Source: Macrobrachium rosenbergii (Eukaryota; Arthropoda; Malacostraca; Decapoda; Palaemonidae). Taken from it: DNA of 64,000 nt. The notes below the pieces were generated by a model. The model had not been told where the DNA came from. It saw only the letters and a list, made by a program, of their open reading frames with translations, and searched no databases. The stretch's first letter is position 1; every line of letters begins with the position of its first letter. This document shows positions 37,580 through 50,227 of the stretch, in pieces. The stretch lies in the NCBI RefSeq assembly GCF_040412425.1, contig NC_089753.1:45238913-45302912 (forward strand), read 5' to 3'. The translations under genes were made by a program, and so were the position numbers.

Positions 37580-38390
37580 GATTTGGAAGGGGGCGGGGAA
37601 GTTGGGGGAGGGGGCAAGGTTCCCTTCTTAAGGGAGGATTTGTTTTTTCCAAGATGCTTTCAAATAAAATTATATAAATATTTACTTGGAAGGGGGCGCG
37701 GAAGGGAAGGAAGGGTGCAAGGTTTCCTTCTTTAGGGCGTATTTGCTTTTTCCAATGTGTTTTCAAATAAAACTATATAAAAATTTAATTGCAAGGGGAG
37801 GGGGGAAGGGGGTGTGCAAGGTTACCTTCTTAAGGGAGCATTTGCTTTTTCAAAGATATTTTCAAATGAAAATGCATGAATATTTAATTAGAAACGGGTG
37901 TGGGAGAGTTGAAGTGGGCAAGGTTATATACCTTCTTAAGGGAATATTTGCTATTCCTAAGGTTTTTTCAAATAAAGCTGTATAAATATTTAATTGGAAG
38001 GGGAGGGGAAGGCGGGGTGCAAGGTTGCCTTCCTAAGGGAGCATTTGCTTTTTCAAAGATATTGTCAAATGAAAATGTATGAATATTTAATTGGAAGGGG
38101 GCGTGGGATGGCGGGCAAAGTTCCCTTCTAAAGGGATCATTTCCTTTTTCTAAGATGTTTTCAAATAAAATTATATAAATACTTAATTGGAAGGGGCCGG
38201 AGAAGTTGGGGGGACGAGGTTCCCTTCTTAAAGGAGCATTTGTTTTTTCCAAGATATTTTCGAATAAAACTATAAAATAATTAATTGGAAGGGGGCGTGG
38301 GAGGGGGGCAAGGTTCCCTTCTTAAGGAAGCATTTCCTTCTTCAAAGATGTTTTCGAATAAAACCATATAAATATATATTCTATTTTCAA
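37580..38390. repeat. G-rich 96-104 bp satellite, eight copies
   Basis: Units start at about 37585, 37688, 37792, 37889, 37996, 38092, 38188 and 38284. Each has a G-rich head (TTGGAAGGGGGCG-like), AAGGTTCCCTTCTTAAGGGA with the palindrome CCCTT-TTAAGGG, CTTTTTCCAAGAT and a TTTCAAATAAAACTATATAA tail. Because most periods are near a multiple of three, long frames with repeating peptides (NAPLRRE, LFENILEK) stay open on the minus strand. Confidence 0.93.
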
Positions 38391-38550
38391 TTAGCAATAA
38401 TGGCAAAGGATGTTTTATTTTTTATTCATAGAATGAAATGGCAGATATTTAAAAAAAAAAACTATATAAATATTTAATAACTTTTGGAATGAGCAAAACA
38501 GGCAAAGGATGTCTCATTTTTCATTCATGGAATGAAATGGCATGAAATTC
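38391..38550. repeat. Degenerate extension of the satellite
   Basis: GGCAAAGGATGT and GAATGAAATGGCA occur twice with a 102-bp step, continuing the satellite periodicity in a different sequence. Confidence 0.6.
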
Positions 38551-38559
38551 ACATTATTC

Positions 38560-39000
38560 TTAATTATTCTAATTAGCTGCTGATATGACAGATATAATCT
38601 TTTTAGGGAGAAAATCATCGTCTTCAAACAATTTACCAACTAAAAAATTTAGAGAAAAGCTGATTTTAATTTACTTATCAAATAAACTTAACCAAAGCTT
38701 GTTTTTCCCATTTCAGAATAAAAACAATTCAAAATTAGCTTTTTTATTCTTTTTAAAAAACAAAATGAAAACAACAACAGTCTAAACACCAGCAACAACC
38801 GAGACGAAACCTATACTGTATTCTTGATTAAGAAATAAAGGTCCTTGGGAAAAGACCGGGTACTGTACTCACCGTCTCACGTTTAGCTTTAATTAGAAAA
38901 CTTTAAATAAAATACCTTATTGTAAGGCTGCTTCTTGAATTGTACAGTATGTTATCCAAGTAGATTTTTTATTGGAAATTATTCTCTCTCTCTCTTTCTC
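38560..39000. other. Unique AT-rich sequence, no gene seen
   Basis: No supported frame. Confidence 0.4.
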
Positions 39001-39009
39001 TCTGCCTAC

Positions 39010-39241
<232 letters not shown>

Positions 39242-39427
39242 CTGTTCCTAACTTTGCTTGTAACATGCCTAACCTTTTCTAAATCCAATTATATTCGGAA
39301 GCGGAGGGGTTTTCGTAAGTCATATTTTGCAGTGTCGTTCTAAAATTCAAAATTTCCCTTATTTCTTAATTATTTACATATTTGCATGGAATTATTTCAT
39401 CATTTAGGATCTGAAGCAAGTTTTATC

Positions 39428-39429
<2 letters not shown>

Positions 39430-39468
<39 letters not shown>

Positions 39469-39749
39469 CGTGTTAAGCACACAATAAACGTATTGGTAAC
39501 GGATCCACGTCATTGCATTAATCTGTTATGCGTATGCAAAGGTTAGTTACCATAACAAGTTATTCGTGAAGAAAAGTCATGGAATTAACACCACGGAAAT
39601 TAAACAATTTCCATAAAGCAAATCAACAATTACGGGTGTAAATGCTGGGGTTTTGGCTTCATGGGAAACTATAGAAATATTACACTAAGAGAAAATGTAA
39701 CCTGCTGTTGAATGGTATACTACAGAAAACTTTGTTGCACTCATATGTA

Positions 39750-39796
<47 letters not shown>

Positions 39797-39830
39797 TCTG
39801 ACTGTAAACAATAACACAGTAATCAAAGGG

Positions 39831-39904
<74 letters not shown>

Positions 39905-39913
39905 ATGTGTATG

Positions 39914-39991
<78 letters not shown>
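39430..39991. repeat. (GA)n, (TC)n, (AT)n and (GT)n cluster
   Basis: GA at 39430-39466, TC at 39751-39792, AT at 39834-39888, GT to 39903, and AT at 39914-39991. Confidence 0.95.
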
Positions 39992-39994
<3 letters not shown>

Positions 39995-39995
<1 letters not shown>

Positions 39996-41450
39996 GTGTA
40001 TATATAATGCCGTCGTGCATATAATATATAATGCGACATAGAACGGTAAGAAGCCAAATAATAAGTTTAAGATAAAAAAGGCTACTTCTGAAACGTCTGT
40101 CTGTGACAATATTACGGCGATTAAAATGAAAAAATAACATCATTACCGTAAAACCGAGATACTCCATAAAAAAATATAAATATAACGAAAGGAATGACAT
40201 TCGTCCTCGTAATAGGTTAGAACAATCTGTATAAAAACGTTGCTTATGTACGTTATAATTTTACAATTTCTAGAGAAAAAGGAAAAGCAGATGAAAGATT
40301 AGAAATGAGAAAATGCTTTAAAATATAGGCATCAGTAGAACAAAATGTTCCTGTTGAAAATATTGAAATAAACAGTAATGATAACTTTAAATATATCTGC
40401 AAACAATTCTGATCAACTTAAGGCACATAACATAAATAAGCCCATCGATACTGAAACCCTTGTTAACAAAATACACGCGTTCGTGACTATATATAGACTC
40501 CCAATGATTATATAGGCATGTATTCATATAAAAATCTTCAAAATGGCCTATAAAACCATTCAGAACCATTCAGACCAAAATGTTCCACATACGTTTGTCT
40601 TAGACAAAAATGTTCTTCAAACATTTGCCATAATTCAAAGAATATAATATTTTTTCCGTAATTTTTCATCGGCTCCACCATGTAGCCAAATTGACTTTCA
40701 AATCACTCAAAAAATTTGTCGTAAATGAGCCATCATTAATTATTTCCACTGTGAATTCTGTGTTCAAAAATACTTTTAGGATTAAAGATAAGATAAAATT
40801 TTAAAATATTATCGGTGCATGATAATGACGCGAGACATTCATGAGTTCCTGAAATACATCTTTACGTCCAAATTGCGAGTGACATCTTCGCACTTACTCC
40901 AAATGACTTCCTCAAAGCTGACTGTCAAAGGCCCTCAACAATATTTTTTTTATTATTGACTGTCATAAAATGATAATGTTCTATTGTAAAAGATTAATAA
41001 TATTACTATTTGTGTAATAAAGCCTTTGCTTTTGTCTTTTACATAGTACTACAGTTTCCTATAAAATTGTGGAATTTTACTTCACAAAATGTTTTTCACG
41101 AGATTGTGAATTTCTTAGCAATATTACTATTAATAAAAATAACAATACTCTTATCCTTCTCGTTACCCCTCCCATTCAAGGTTATTTTCGAATCGATACT
41201 GTAACTCATGATCAACATATACACATTCCTCAGATAAATGAATTAGACTTGGTAATATCAGTCACTGCACGTAACACATAACTCATGTTATGTACACACT
41301 TCCGCCACACAACGTTTGTCACATAAATCATTGAGGCTCTAAGAGATAATAACAATAACTATCCAAATGTTAAACAATGGATCCGAAAATATTGTTTTCC
41401 CAATGAATATGAAAACTACTCTCCTCTCTTCCCTCTATTGTTCCCTACAC
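39995..41450. other. Unique AT-rich sequence with one dispersed word
   Basis: No gene is supported. At 41094-41117 the word GAGATTGTGAATTTCTTAGCA followed by ATTA-rich sequence matches the minus strand of 28113-28140. It marks a shared repeat end. Confidence 0.45.
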
Positions 41451-41464
41451 ACACATTATTTTGT

Positions 41465-41639
41465 GTGTATATATAATATATATATATAGATATAGATATA
41501 GATAGATATATATATATATAGATATATATATATATATATATATAGATAGATAGATAGAATAAATATAGATATAGATAGATAAATAGATAGTATTCATCCC
41601 TCTGGGGATGGGGGATGCGTACCACATTCCCCCCCCCCC
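41465..41639. repeat. (AT)n/GATA microsatellite and a C run
   Basis: Mixed ATAT and GATA units to about 41592, then a C homopolymer at about 41629-41639. Confidence 0.93.
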
Positions 41640-41743
41640 CATCGAATAGCTAAAATCAGCGCATACTTAGAACTCTTCTAAAAGCACTTAGAACTGCCTA
41701 TTTTGATAGTTTAAACACACAAAAAAAACTAAAAATGTTTATA

Positions 41744-43201
41744 CAGGTAGTATCTTACGATGGGGTTGGGTTAAAAAAAAAACCATCGTTTGTTGGAAAA
41801 AACGTATCTCGAATACAGCCTAGCCTACACTAGGGTATTCAGTACCATGTATACCAATATGGTAGCCTAGCCTACTCTATAAAGTATACTCTGTACATGC
41901 ACGGTATAGTAATTATCAATATCAGCTAATTCTGGAGGTTCATGCAGTGACTTATGATAATTCATTACAAGGAGAAATTTTGAATAACAAACAAGAATTA
42001 GCTTACCCTACACGATGGTATATCGTATACACATACAGTAGCCTAGTCTACATTATACTGTACTCTATATTCACGTATCGTATTATACAAACATCAACAT
42101 AACGAATATGCATCTTTTCCAAGGATCTTTCAAAATGTTATGCCCTAATTCACTGTATCCAATAATACTGCATACATTCTTATATTGCTTTTGTATTATA
42201 AATTGCGATCATAGCAATCAACGTTTTGGTTTGGAAATCGATTACGCTGTAAGTTTATTTCGCCATATTTAACTCAGCTCAGAGCGCTTTTCTTGCTTCT
42301 AGTTAATGTAAATGAATCTCTAGATACTTTATTTATATGGGGCAAGGTTATTTTTCGTTATGCGAAGTGTTTTTAAGTCGAAATATAACTTGAATACGTC
42401 TTGTTGTGAAATTAATTTAGCTATTTTTTCGTTAAGAAATGATGGCCGTTTGGGTGCGTTTGTTTTGCGTAAAAAATCAAGATTCCGTTCGCTATCTTCA
42501 CTTAATTCCATCATAATACGAGCTTTACGTATTTACTGTTTTATCGGCGTAAAAATAGTAGTAATGAGTTCTTTCATGCCAGTAGTTTTGATTAAAATAC
42601 TTTCTCTCCAATTTTAATTACGGTCGAGTTTCATCCATGCTGCTGATGCACGATAATTTATAGTCATTAGCAACTTGAACATTGTTTTCTCAGCTTCAGC
42701 TACAACTTGCAGCTTAAATTTAGCAGTATATTTCCTTGCCGATCTTTTATCCATACCGAATAAGGGTATAATGTAAAAATATATCAGTTCTATTCTACTT
42801 AACGTCATTTTGTACTATAACTACGATAATGGTTAACTACCGTTCGATGGTTGAAATACAAGCAAAACCGTTGTTGTTATCCAATTCGGTGATGGCAAAA
42901 CAAAGTTTCTCGTTCGGTTGTTTATGGCTGTATGCATTTACAAGAGTATAACGTTACTAACAATATTTTTATCATCTCTTTTACTTTTTTAATAACTAGA
43001 AGATGGGATAAAGAGACGGAGGAAAAGAGGTTGGTCTATTGTAATTTGGTCTCTCTCGCTGCCTGATTGTACGCTGCTGTCTGCACCCGCGAGAAATTTA
43101 AAAATATTTTATAAATATTTTCGTATTGGTATAAATTGCTTACCCCACCGCAAAATCGAATTATCGTAAGGCGAATTATCGTAACTCGAGCACTACCTGG
43201 G
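41744..43201 (-). mobile_element. Internally deleted pogo-like DNA transposon
   Basis: TA dinucleotides at 41742 and 43202 flank ends CAGGTAGTATCTTACGAT and, inverted, CCCAGGTAGTGCTCGAGTTA; the shared CAGGTAGT-TTACGAT words act as short terminal inverted repeats. The 1,458-bp interior keeps only the N-terminal DNA-binding part of a transposase (minus strand near 42750-42620). TA target sites and a CENP-B/pogo-type N-terminus are typical of the Tc1/mariner-pogo superfamily. Confidence 0.65.
42622..42757 (-). pseudogene. Pogo-type transposase N-terminus (remnant)
   Basis: The minus-strand reading begins MDKRSARKYTAKFKLQVV and continues AEAEK. This resembles the basic helix-turn-helix start ((K)RRxYxxxFKLxVV) of pogo/Tigger-type and Jerky-like proteins. 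After AEAEK the frame shifts: the other frame would give NNVQVANDYKL, the expected second helix. No catalytic DDE/DDD domain follows within the element. Confidence 0.6.
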
Positions 43202-43396
43202 TACCTGAATATTTTAAGTTTTATCACAAATAGTGCATTTAGTCATGAAAATGAGATGAAAATACAGTAATTAATGAATATTTCCCAGTGAAAAATACCG
43301 TGAATGCGAGAATTTTCAGTGAATAATGCGTACATATGTTCCATAGAGAAATCCGCGAATAGGTGAGTCCATGCGCCGTTAGATAAATGAATAAGG

Positions 43397-43398
<2 letters not shown>

Positions 43399-43488
<90 letters not shown>
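43399..43488. repeat. (AT)n microsatellite
   Basis: About 90 bp of AT, outer border of the foldback. Confidence 0.96.
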
Positions 43489-43492
<4 letters not shown>

Positions 43493-43517
43493 AGTATATA
43501 AATAAACAATATATATA

Positions 43518-43825
43518 AATTTCTCTTGAAGTTAATGGCATTGTTCCCAGATAATATCTTTTTATCAAGACTTTGAATCGTACTATATATACTTCTTTTT
43601 CTCATCGGGCAAGCTTCTCAGGATTGTAATCCAGTCTTGAAGACGCCGCCTAGAAGTGGGGAAACGGTCCATCGACTAGAAAAAGAAAAAGTAAGTAGAA
43701 AGAATTTGAATAATTTTCCCTTATTCCTGAGAAGCTTGCCTGAAGAGAAAAAGAAGTATACATTGATTCAAAGTCTTGATAAAAAGATGGTATCTACAAA
43801 CAATGCCATTAACTTCAATAGTAGT
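43518..43825. repeat. Foldback with about 105-bp arms
   Basis: Arms 43518-43627 and 43727-43825 are inverted copies sharing TTGAAGTTAATGGCATTGTT, CTTTTTATCAAGACTTTGAA and GCAAGCTTCTCAGGA. The 100-bp centre holds CTTGAAGA...GAAACGGTCC. (AT)n tracts of 90 and 220 bp border both sides. Confidence 0.88.
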
Positions 43826-43855
43826 TGCATAAGAGAGAAAATATGCCCATATAGC

Positions 43856-44082
<227 letters not shown>

Positions 44083-44084
44083 AA

Positions 44085-44760
44085 TGGATAGTAATGCAGC
44101 AATTCACAGAAAGGACAGCAGATGTACGTGGAAAGTTGTTGTTCCAGATACTGAATCAAGAATGAACTGTGGAATGGTTGGTGCTTTTTGAAGATATATT
44201 TAGTGCAAAGAAACTGTAGAAACTAGCAAAGGACTGTACAATCATTGTCAAGAGATGAAGGTTAAGAGTAAATATGAGCAAGAGCAAGGTTATAATGGTT
44301 ATAAAGAAACCAGAAAGATGCAGCAATGATTCAAATGCATTTGGAAGTAATACACTGATTGTTCAAAAGACTGACAAGAGATCTGCAGTGACTATGGTGG
44401 CCAGTTAGGGAATTTATGTAAGGGTATGAGCCAACTGTCCTTGATGGAAGTAAGGTTTGGACATGTAATAGAAATAAAAGAAAAAAGGTTAAAGCTCTTG
44501 CGTTGAATTGTTTACTTGGTATACATGGCATAAAAAGAACGAAATGGTGAGAAATGTGGAGATACATAGAAGCAGCAAAAAAAAAAAAAAGCTAAATGAT
44601 GGATCAGAGTGTTCTGAGATGATGTGATCAATACAGAAAGAATGAATAATGTATGTTGGCGGAAAAAAGTGTATAATTCGGAAACGTTAGGAACGAGGGG
44701 GAGGAGGAGTGGAAGGCTTAGCAAGAACTGGGTATACTGTACAGTGTGAAAATGGAGGTG
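44085..44760 (+). pseudogene. LINE remnant (RT C-terminal region), copy 1
   Basis: In broken frames the segment shows LRVNMSKSKVIMVIKK, then VLDGSKVWTCN, NCLLGIHGIKRTKW, DQSVLR and YNSETLGTRGRR. This order is found in the thumb and C-terminal region of reverse transcriptases from crustacean non-LTR elements. The catalytic core is missing and many stops interrupt it. A second copy lies inverted at 52627-53240 and a third, direct, at 63040-63345. Confidence 0.65.
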
Positions 44761-44769
44761 CATTTGCCT

Positions 44770-44804
44770 ATATACATAAATATACAGTATATGTATATAT
44801 ATAG

Positions 44805-44850
<46 letters not shown>

Positions 44851-44856
44851 CATATA

Positions 44857-44922
<66 letters not shown>

Positions 44923-44988
44923 TATATATTTTATATATACAGTATATATATAAATTTATATACATTATTTATATATATATAATATATA

Positions 44989-45021
<33 letters not shown>
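44770..45021. repeat. (AT)n-rich block
   Basis: Imperfect AT tracts with ACAGTATA interruptions. The LTR element is inserted at its right end, which hides the target duplication. Confidence 0.95.
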
Positions 45022-45022
<1 letters not shown>

Positions 45023-46150
45023 TTTTACGTTTTTCCGTGGTTTTAGTTTGAAATATGCTCTGTGAGACAGGTAGCAACAATTTAAGTTAATTTAGCCTTG
45101 TAATTCTGACTTCGTGGGTACGGGAAAACGTAAAAAAAGAGGAAAACAAAGGAGAATTTCATATGAGCATAGGGCTCTGGTTACTGAGGGAAATATTACG
45201 TAAAACACGTGGGCACATTTAAAGTAGTGTATTTACATAAATGACATTAGTACGGGAAAGAGGAACTCAAGTAGATTGAATGAAACTGGGAATCCCAGCC
45301 ACAGTCGAGAAGCTTCCACGATAGGATCCTCTGAAATGAGAGATATGCACATTATACGCCAGTAATGAAAATAGACAAAAGAATAATGAATTCGAAGCTG
45401 CACTGATGGTGCCAAAGGAGTAATAAAGAATTAATACTGCCGATGCAAGAGGCGCACGGACATTAGACAAGGGAGATTTCTGGCTTTCTCTTTAAGAAAA
45501 TATTACGAGACAAAAGCGTGACTGAAATGGGGCTCTTCAGGGCACTTTACCTTAGCAGATTTTCCGAGGGGCGTGTAGAAGGCGGTCCGTGGATGACTTG
45601 CGATTTCCGAGGACGAGTTTCTTCCACGTGGTGAGATGCAAGGGCTTCCGTAAAAGAGGCAAGGCGATGGGGACTCCTCGAAACTCCAAGCAATGGCGTG
45701 TGGGCTCGAGGAATACGGTCGAAGGACACGAGGAGAAGTATACTTTGAAAGGGCCACGTGGTTAGGATGCAAGGGCATCGATGGGGCCAGGTGTTGAGGA
45801 CGTCTTCACAAGTTCACTCCATATCTTCCAGCCCGCGTGTGTGTGAGACCTCGTGGGCTTTTGCTTTTATCCTCCTATGGGGCAGGGGCGTCCATCACAG
45901 ATGCTTTGACTCATTGCACCTGCTGCCCGCAGGGAGGTTTTGGCCTGTAGGAGAAACGCCCAAGCCAGATTACTTTTGCCTCGAAGGAAAGATCTTTATC
46001 AAAAATGGGAGCGCCTTTAATCTTTTAAACCCTTGTTTTTAAGTCGATAGACAGATGGTCTATCGATCGGCCGGCTGGCAGTAAATGAACAACCAACAAC
46101 AACAAAGAAGGGGGGAGGTAATTTGCTAGCGAATTCTTGCTAATCATAAT
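45022..46150 (-). mobile_element. 3' LTR of a Gypsy-type retrotransposon
   Basis: This 1,129-bp direct repeat matches 51467-52597 almost base for base; I noticed only about ten to fifteen differences, mostly single-base indels, so the insertion is young. On the minus strand the purine tract GTATGGGGAGGT (46162-46151) abuts its start, as expected for a polypurine tract. Termini are not the usual TG...CA. Frames inside it are not genes. Confidence 0.88.
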
Positions 46151-46162
46151 ACCTCCCCATAC
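46151..46162 (-). promoter_or_regulatory. Polypurine tract
   Basis: GTATGGGGAGGT on the minus strand directly precedes the 3' LTR. Confidence 0.6.
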
Positions 46163-47780
46163 AAGATGATGTACATACCTCCTTCGGGTGTGTACATCGA
46201 TATTCAAGAATGAGCGGCAAATGCTTTACGTTACTCTACATTCTGCCTTGCAATGAACTTTACTCCTAAGGGTTTTATGAAGCTGAGACATTACTTTTAA
46301 TAACACATTGGGACAATTTTCGTTAACAGAACGCAAAGTGATTTAAACACTTGCAAAAGAATAATTACTTTAGATTTGGTTACCCACTGTAACTTTATAA
46401 AGTGACTCGAACAATTGTGAATTAATTAAGATTATAGGACCACGTATATGAGGCTATGGCCAACAAATGAAAAGAAATGGTTATTGTTCAAGAATTAAAA
46501 TACACGGTTACTTAATTTTAGATAAAATGCATGCGGTTAGTACAATCTGCCTTGAAGAGGCTGTGTAAATGAAAAACAGCGTTTATTTTTGTAAATGACA
46601 TCCCCTTTTACGCGATACTGTAATGACTATACATATTCGCATTGATAATTTATCTTCGTTTTAACGTGCTTTGTAGCCGGCCCCCACACGGATTTTGACA
46701 GCCGTATGCGGGCGAGAGTATTCGCGAGGTTTTAATTCGCTAACCTTAAACTACACTAATTTTATGCGTCCACTGCCAACTCAATGTTATGACGGGGCGA
46801 GCAGACAAAAGATGTGGGGTAGGACAAACAGCGATCTTGGAAGGAATGGAAGGGGAAAAGGGATAATAATAATAAAAAGGAAAATTACCAAGACGTTACG
46901 AATGAAACTTGACCGCATATGAAAGGCGGGACACGTCCCTCAGAGCTTACAAAAGGGGCATTTAAATCACAAGGGCAAGAGTTTATGACTCGCGATTCAT
47001 TAAAATAAAGATAACTAAATGACTAAAAGAAAGTAAATGATATTGGCAGAAGAGCTAAGGGAAAAAGAGTGAGGGTTTTATTGTGTTAGGCGGGAATTTA
47101 TCGTCCTTCGCCTATAAATTACGGCCCGGACTATCACTTCAGTCCCAGGGCGAGGAAAGTGCACCCGAAGGGCGCGACTCCTTCAGGAGGGGCTGACACG
47201 CACGCCCGGTGCCAAGGTATGGGCGCAAGGGCGTGCCACTTCTCACTCTGTTATTCTTAATGATTTATACATTGTGTGGGGAATGGTATCCCGTATTTAA
47301 TTTCCTCTTGTGGGGATAATTTAAGGGAAGATTAATAGAAGGTGATAAGAGATAGAAGTTCCTGAGGAACGGAGGAAGATAGAGGAGGGTCTGACGTCCC
47401 CTTCTGGATTAGGGGTGCCAAGACCTTCGAAAAATGAAATGGCGGCACAGGTGCCATGGGAGCTCTAGAGCTCTTTGTAAATTACCTGGAATGTCCCACG
47501 CCCGTGGTAATTTCGCCTCGAGTCTTTCTTAATGGGACAGTCGTCCTCGGCCGGGAAGCGGAGGGCCCGCGACCGGAGGGCGGCACGGAGTACCACCTGG
47601 GCCTGCTGATGCGACAGCTGACGCAGGAGTGTTCCGTGCGGGTTCTACCATGATCCGTCGCGGCTCTTGTAGTTCATCGGCCAAGTGAGATATGGCAGAA
47701 TCCTGACTTGCAATTGCGTCGGCGACGGGCTGAGGCAGAGAGGAGGCGGTCGGGGTGGCGTGAGCGGCTCGCAGGTAACG
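46163..47780 (-). other. 3' non-coding part of the LTR element
   Basis: No coding motif is visible between the end of the proline-rich tail and the polypurine tract. GC content rises around 47100-47780. Part of it may be the former end of pol. Confidence 0.5.
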
Positions 47781-47789
47781 ATGACCAGC

Positions 47790-48300
47790 TCAGGCACGGG
47801 TTGCGAGGCCGCACCTGCAGGTGAGCTTCCGCGGTGGTCGGGAGGAACCGTCCCTCTGACCGACGCTGGTAGCGGTGCCAGGCCGGGGAAGAGAGGGGTC
47901 CTGAGTTGGATCCCGTGAATGGAGATCGGCGTAGCGCTCTGGCGTTGGCACTAGGGCAGAGTCAGGCGCTATCAGAGGTTTCTTGGGCTCGTCGGTCAGG
48001 ACGGACGAAGCTTGGCCCTGCTCGGGGCATGCAAGTGGCACCGGCAGGAATTTGGCATCTCCTGAAGGGAGATTTGATTGGGGCCCTGGCACTGGCACTG
48101 AGGCAGGGCCGGGCACTGGAATGGATCGGGAACCGATCGAGGGGGCCACTGTACATTGTACTCAGGTGGCACTGGTGGGGACTGCACGTCCTCCTGGTAC
48201 CCAGGGGCGCCAGTCTTGGCTGAGGAGAAGCGGGGAGGATTACTCGCGCCCGCGGAATGATTCGGGGAATGGGGACCCCTAGATTGTCGTGATTTCGGTG
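47790..48300 (-). pseudogene. Proline-rich tail of the Gypsy polyprotein
   Basis: Minus-strand frames here are rich in P, S and Q (PVPGPASVPVPGPQS, QDPSLPRPGTA). In intact relatives, as I remember them, such a tail follows integrase. Here it comes directly after protease, which suggests that RT, RNase H and integrase were deleted. The reading frame is broken. Confidence 0.45.
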
Positions 48301-49848
48301 GGGACTGAAAGTCCTGTCCCAGGATGACGTCATAGCCTCCGGGGAGATGGCTTGCTACTGCAAGATTGCAAATTTTGGATTGGTGAGGTCTTGTGACTCT
48401 CAATTGGACCGTAGGGAGTATCATTTTAAATTGATTTATTCCCTCGATCGTGACGAGTTTCGTCTATTGACGATAGCTCCGTAGGGAACTCTGTCCCTTC
48501 GGATGAGGGAGATTTGTGCGCCCGAGTCCTCGAAAGCAGTGACTCGGCGCGCGGGCTCGCTACCTCGTGGAGGGCCCCGTATACAGGCCCTTCGGCGGGA
48601 GGGCCTAATGACTTGGGATCTGTGACGGCCAAGGCGACGGTGGGAGTATTTGATTTATTATTGCGTGGGCATTTTGCCCATGCGGGAGAATGGCCATAGA
48701 CCTTGCACGCCGTGCAAAAGGTCTGGCTAAAGTCTTTCGCGCTGCCCCTGTGGAGGGCGCAGGCGAGTTATTTGTCGGTTTTCGGGAGAGAGAGGAGCCG
48801 GTTTCTTGTTCCGGCACTGTTCGGAGGAATGCCCCGTTTTCTTGCAATAATGGCAAGTTAGGGGCTTGCCCAGTTCCCATTTTTGGGGAATTTGTTCCTC
48901 CGAGGAGGGACGGGGGATTTATTTTCCGCCCCATGGATCCTTCTTGAGGGTGGTGAGTTTCCCACATATCTGCTTTTTCCAGTATATGGGTGGCGAGGCC
49001 AGGAGGGGCGCAGGAAATGCTCGAATTTAAACCGCTCGAGTACCTCGGCGGTGTTAGTGGCTCCTTCGGAATCGAGCCATTTTGTCAACGCCCGCTCGAA
49101 TGGTACGCCCAATCGGACCAAGTCTGGCCTGCTTCTCTGGGCTGCTCTCTCCAACGTCTCCTCCACCGCTCGGGGGTAATCTCGTCACGCCTTCGTAACT
49201 GCTTGGCGTACGGCTTCCCAGTTCCCCGATCGTCTGCGGGAAGGGCGTGGTAGGCAACGAGGGCCTTTCCGCCCAGGAATTTAGTGAGAACAAGGGAGAG
49301 TTCCGCGGGGAGAGATCGCAGCACTCCAGGACTCGTTCGGCCCTTTCAAGCCATACGCCGGGTTCGGACTCGGTCCATTTTGGCATGAGCAGTGAGCTTG
49401 GCTGAGGGCACTCATCCCCGCGGCAGGGGGCAGGGGGTGGCGGGCTGTCGTTCTAGCATCTGGAGCTCGTGGGCGCGTTCTCTCTCTCTCCCCTTTTCTT
49501 GGGCAATTCTGTTCTCTCTCTCTCTCTTGGGCATTCGTTCTCTCTCTCTCTCCTGTTCTTGGGCAATTCTTCCTCTCTCTCTTTCCTCGTTCGTTCTCTC
49601 CTCTCGTTGTTCTTGGGCAATTCGTTTCCCTCTCTCTCTCTGCACGTTCTTTATCCTTCTCCTGCTCTTGGGCAATTCTTGCCCTCTCTCTCTCCTCACG
49701 TTCTCTTGCTCTCTCCAGCCTTGGCATCGTCCGCCTTGGCATCGCTCTTGAACCCATGCTCTCAGATCTTGCCCGATAGTCCCATGTCCTTCCCAGCGGA
49801 CATGTAGAATTTGAAATCCTCGTTTTGTTGGGCTCTGGTATTAGCCAT
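48300..49848 (-). pseudogene. Gag and aspartic protease of the Gypsy element (broken)
   Basis: Minus-strand start MANTRAQQNEDFKFYM at 49848. Parts follow in order. A highly charged ER-repeat region (about 49730-49430) looks like a coiled coil. The capsid part has MPKWTESEPGVWLERAERV, KFLGGKALVAYHALP and AGQTWSDWAY, ending in FEHFLRP, a SCAN-like capsid C-terminus. Next comes a CCHC knuckle CHYCKKTGHSSEQC (about 48868-48827) and a second, looser CTACKVYGHSPAWAKC. Then the protease active site DSGAQISLI (about 48540-48500) and the GYDVILGQDF flap-distal motif (about 48340-48310). At least four stops or frameshifts interrupt it, so no functional polyprotein is encoded. Confidence 0.8.
49490..49710. 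repeat. (CT)n-rich imperfect repeat inside gag
   Basis: TTGGGCAATTC and CTCTCTCTC alternate with steps of about 35-60 bp, encoding the ER-rich segment on the minus strand. The block is probably expansion-prone. Confidence 0.7.
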
Positions 49849-49864
49849 CTTGAAATAATGGGTA

Positions 49865-50225
49865 TATGATATGTCTGAGAAGACTCAGGTTGTCTGAAAA
49901 GACTCAATTGCAGGAATCTGAAACACTCAATTGTTCAGACTGCAGGCGAATGGATCTGTCTGAATAAGACAGGTGATTAGTAAGTCTGAGGAGACTTTTT
50001 GTTAAAATTTGATATGTCTTGGAAAGACGTGGTTGTTCTTGGCGAACGAATTCTAATATGCGTCTCGGAAGGCGTAGTTGGATTTTGTCACGCTCGGACT
50101 TGGCCGGCTGTAGCGTGAAGTTAAGGAGTTGTTCTAACGAACTAGAATGATCAGTCCCGTAAGGGCTTAGATGTGTGTGAACTACACTATATAATGTCTC
50201 AAAAGGACTTAATTTTGGGTTCCGC
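49865..50225. repeat. Series of short hairpin words in the leader
   Basis: Short self-complementary words recur every 30-60 bases: GTCTGAGGAGAC, GTCTTGGAAAGAC, CGTCTCGGAAGGCG, GTCTGAATAAGAC, TCCCGTAAGGGC. They share the plan stem-CTNAGG-stem. Function unknown. Confidence 0.6.
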
Positions 50226-50227
50226 AG

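Noticed and set aside
45503..46207. Frames inside the LTRs
   Set aside because: The same segments in the other LTR have frameshifts, as expected of non-coding LTR sequence.
47685..49751. Plus-strand frames across the retroelement interior
   Set aside because: They are antisense to the gag-protease region, whose zinc knuckles and protease motif fix the coding strand as minus.
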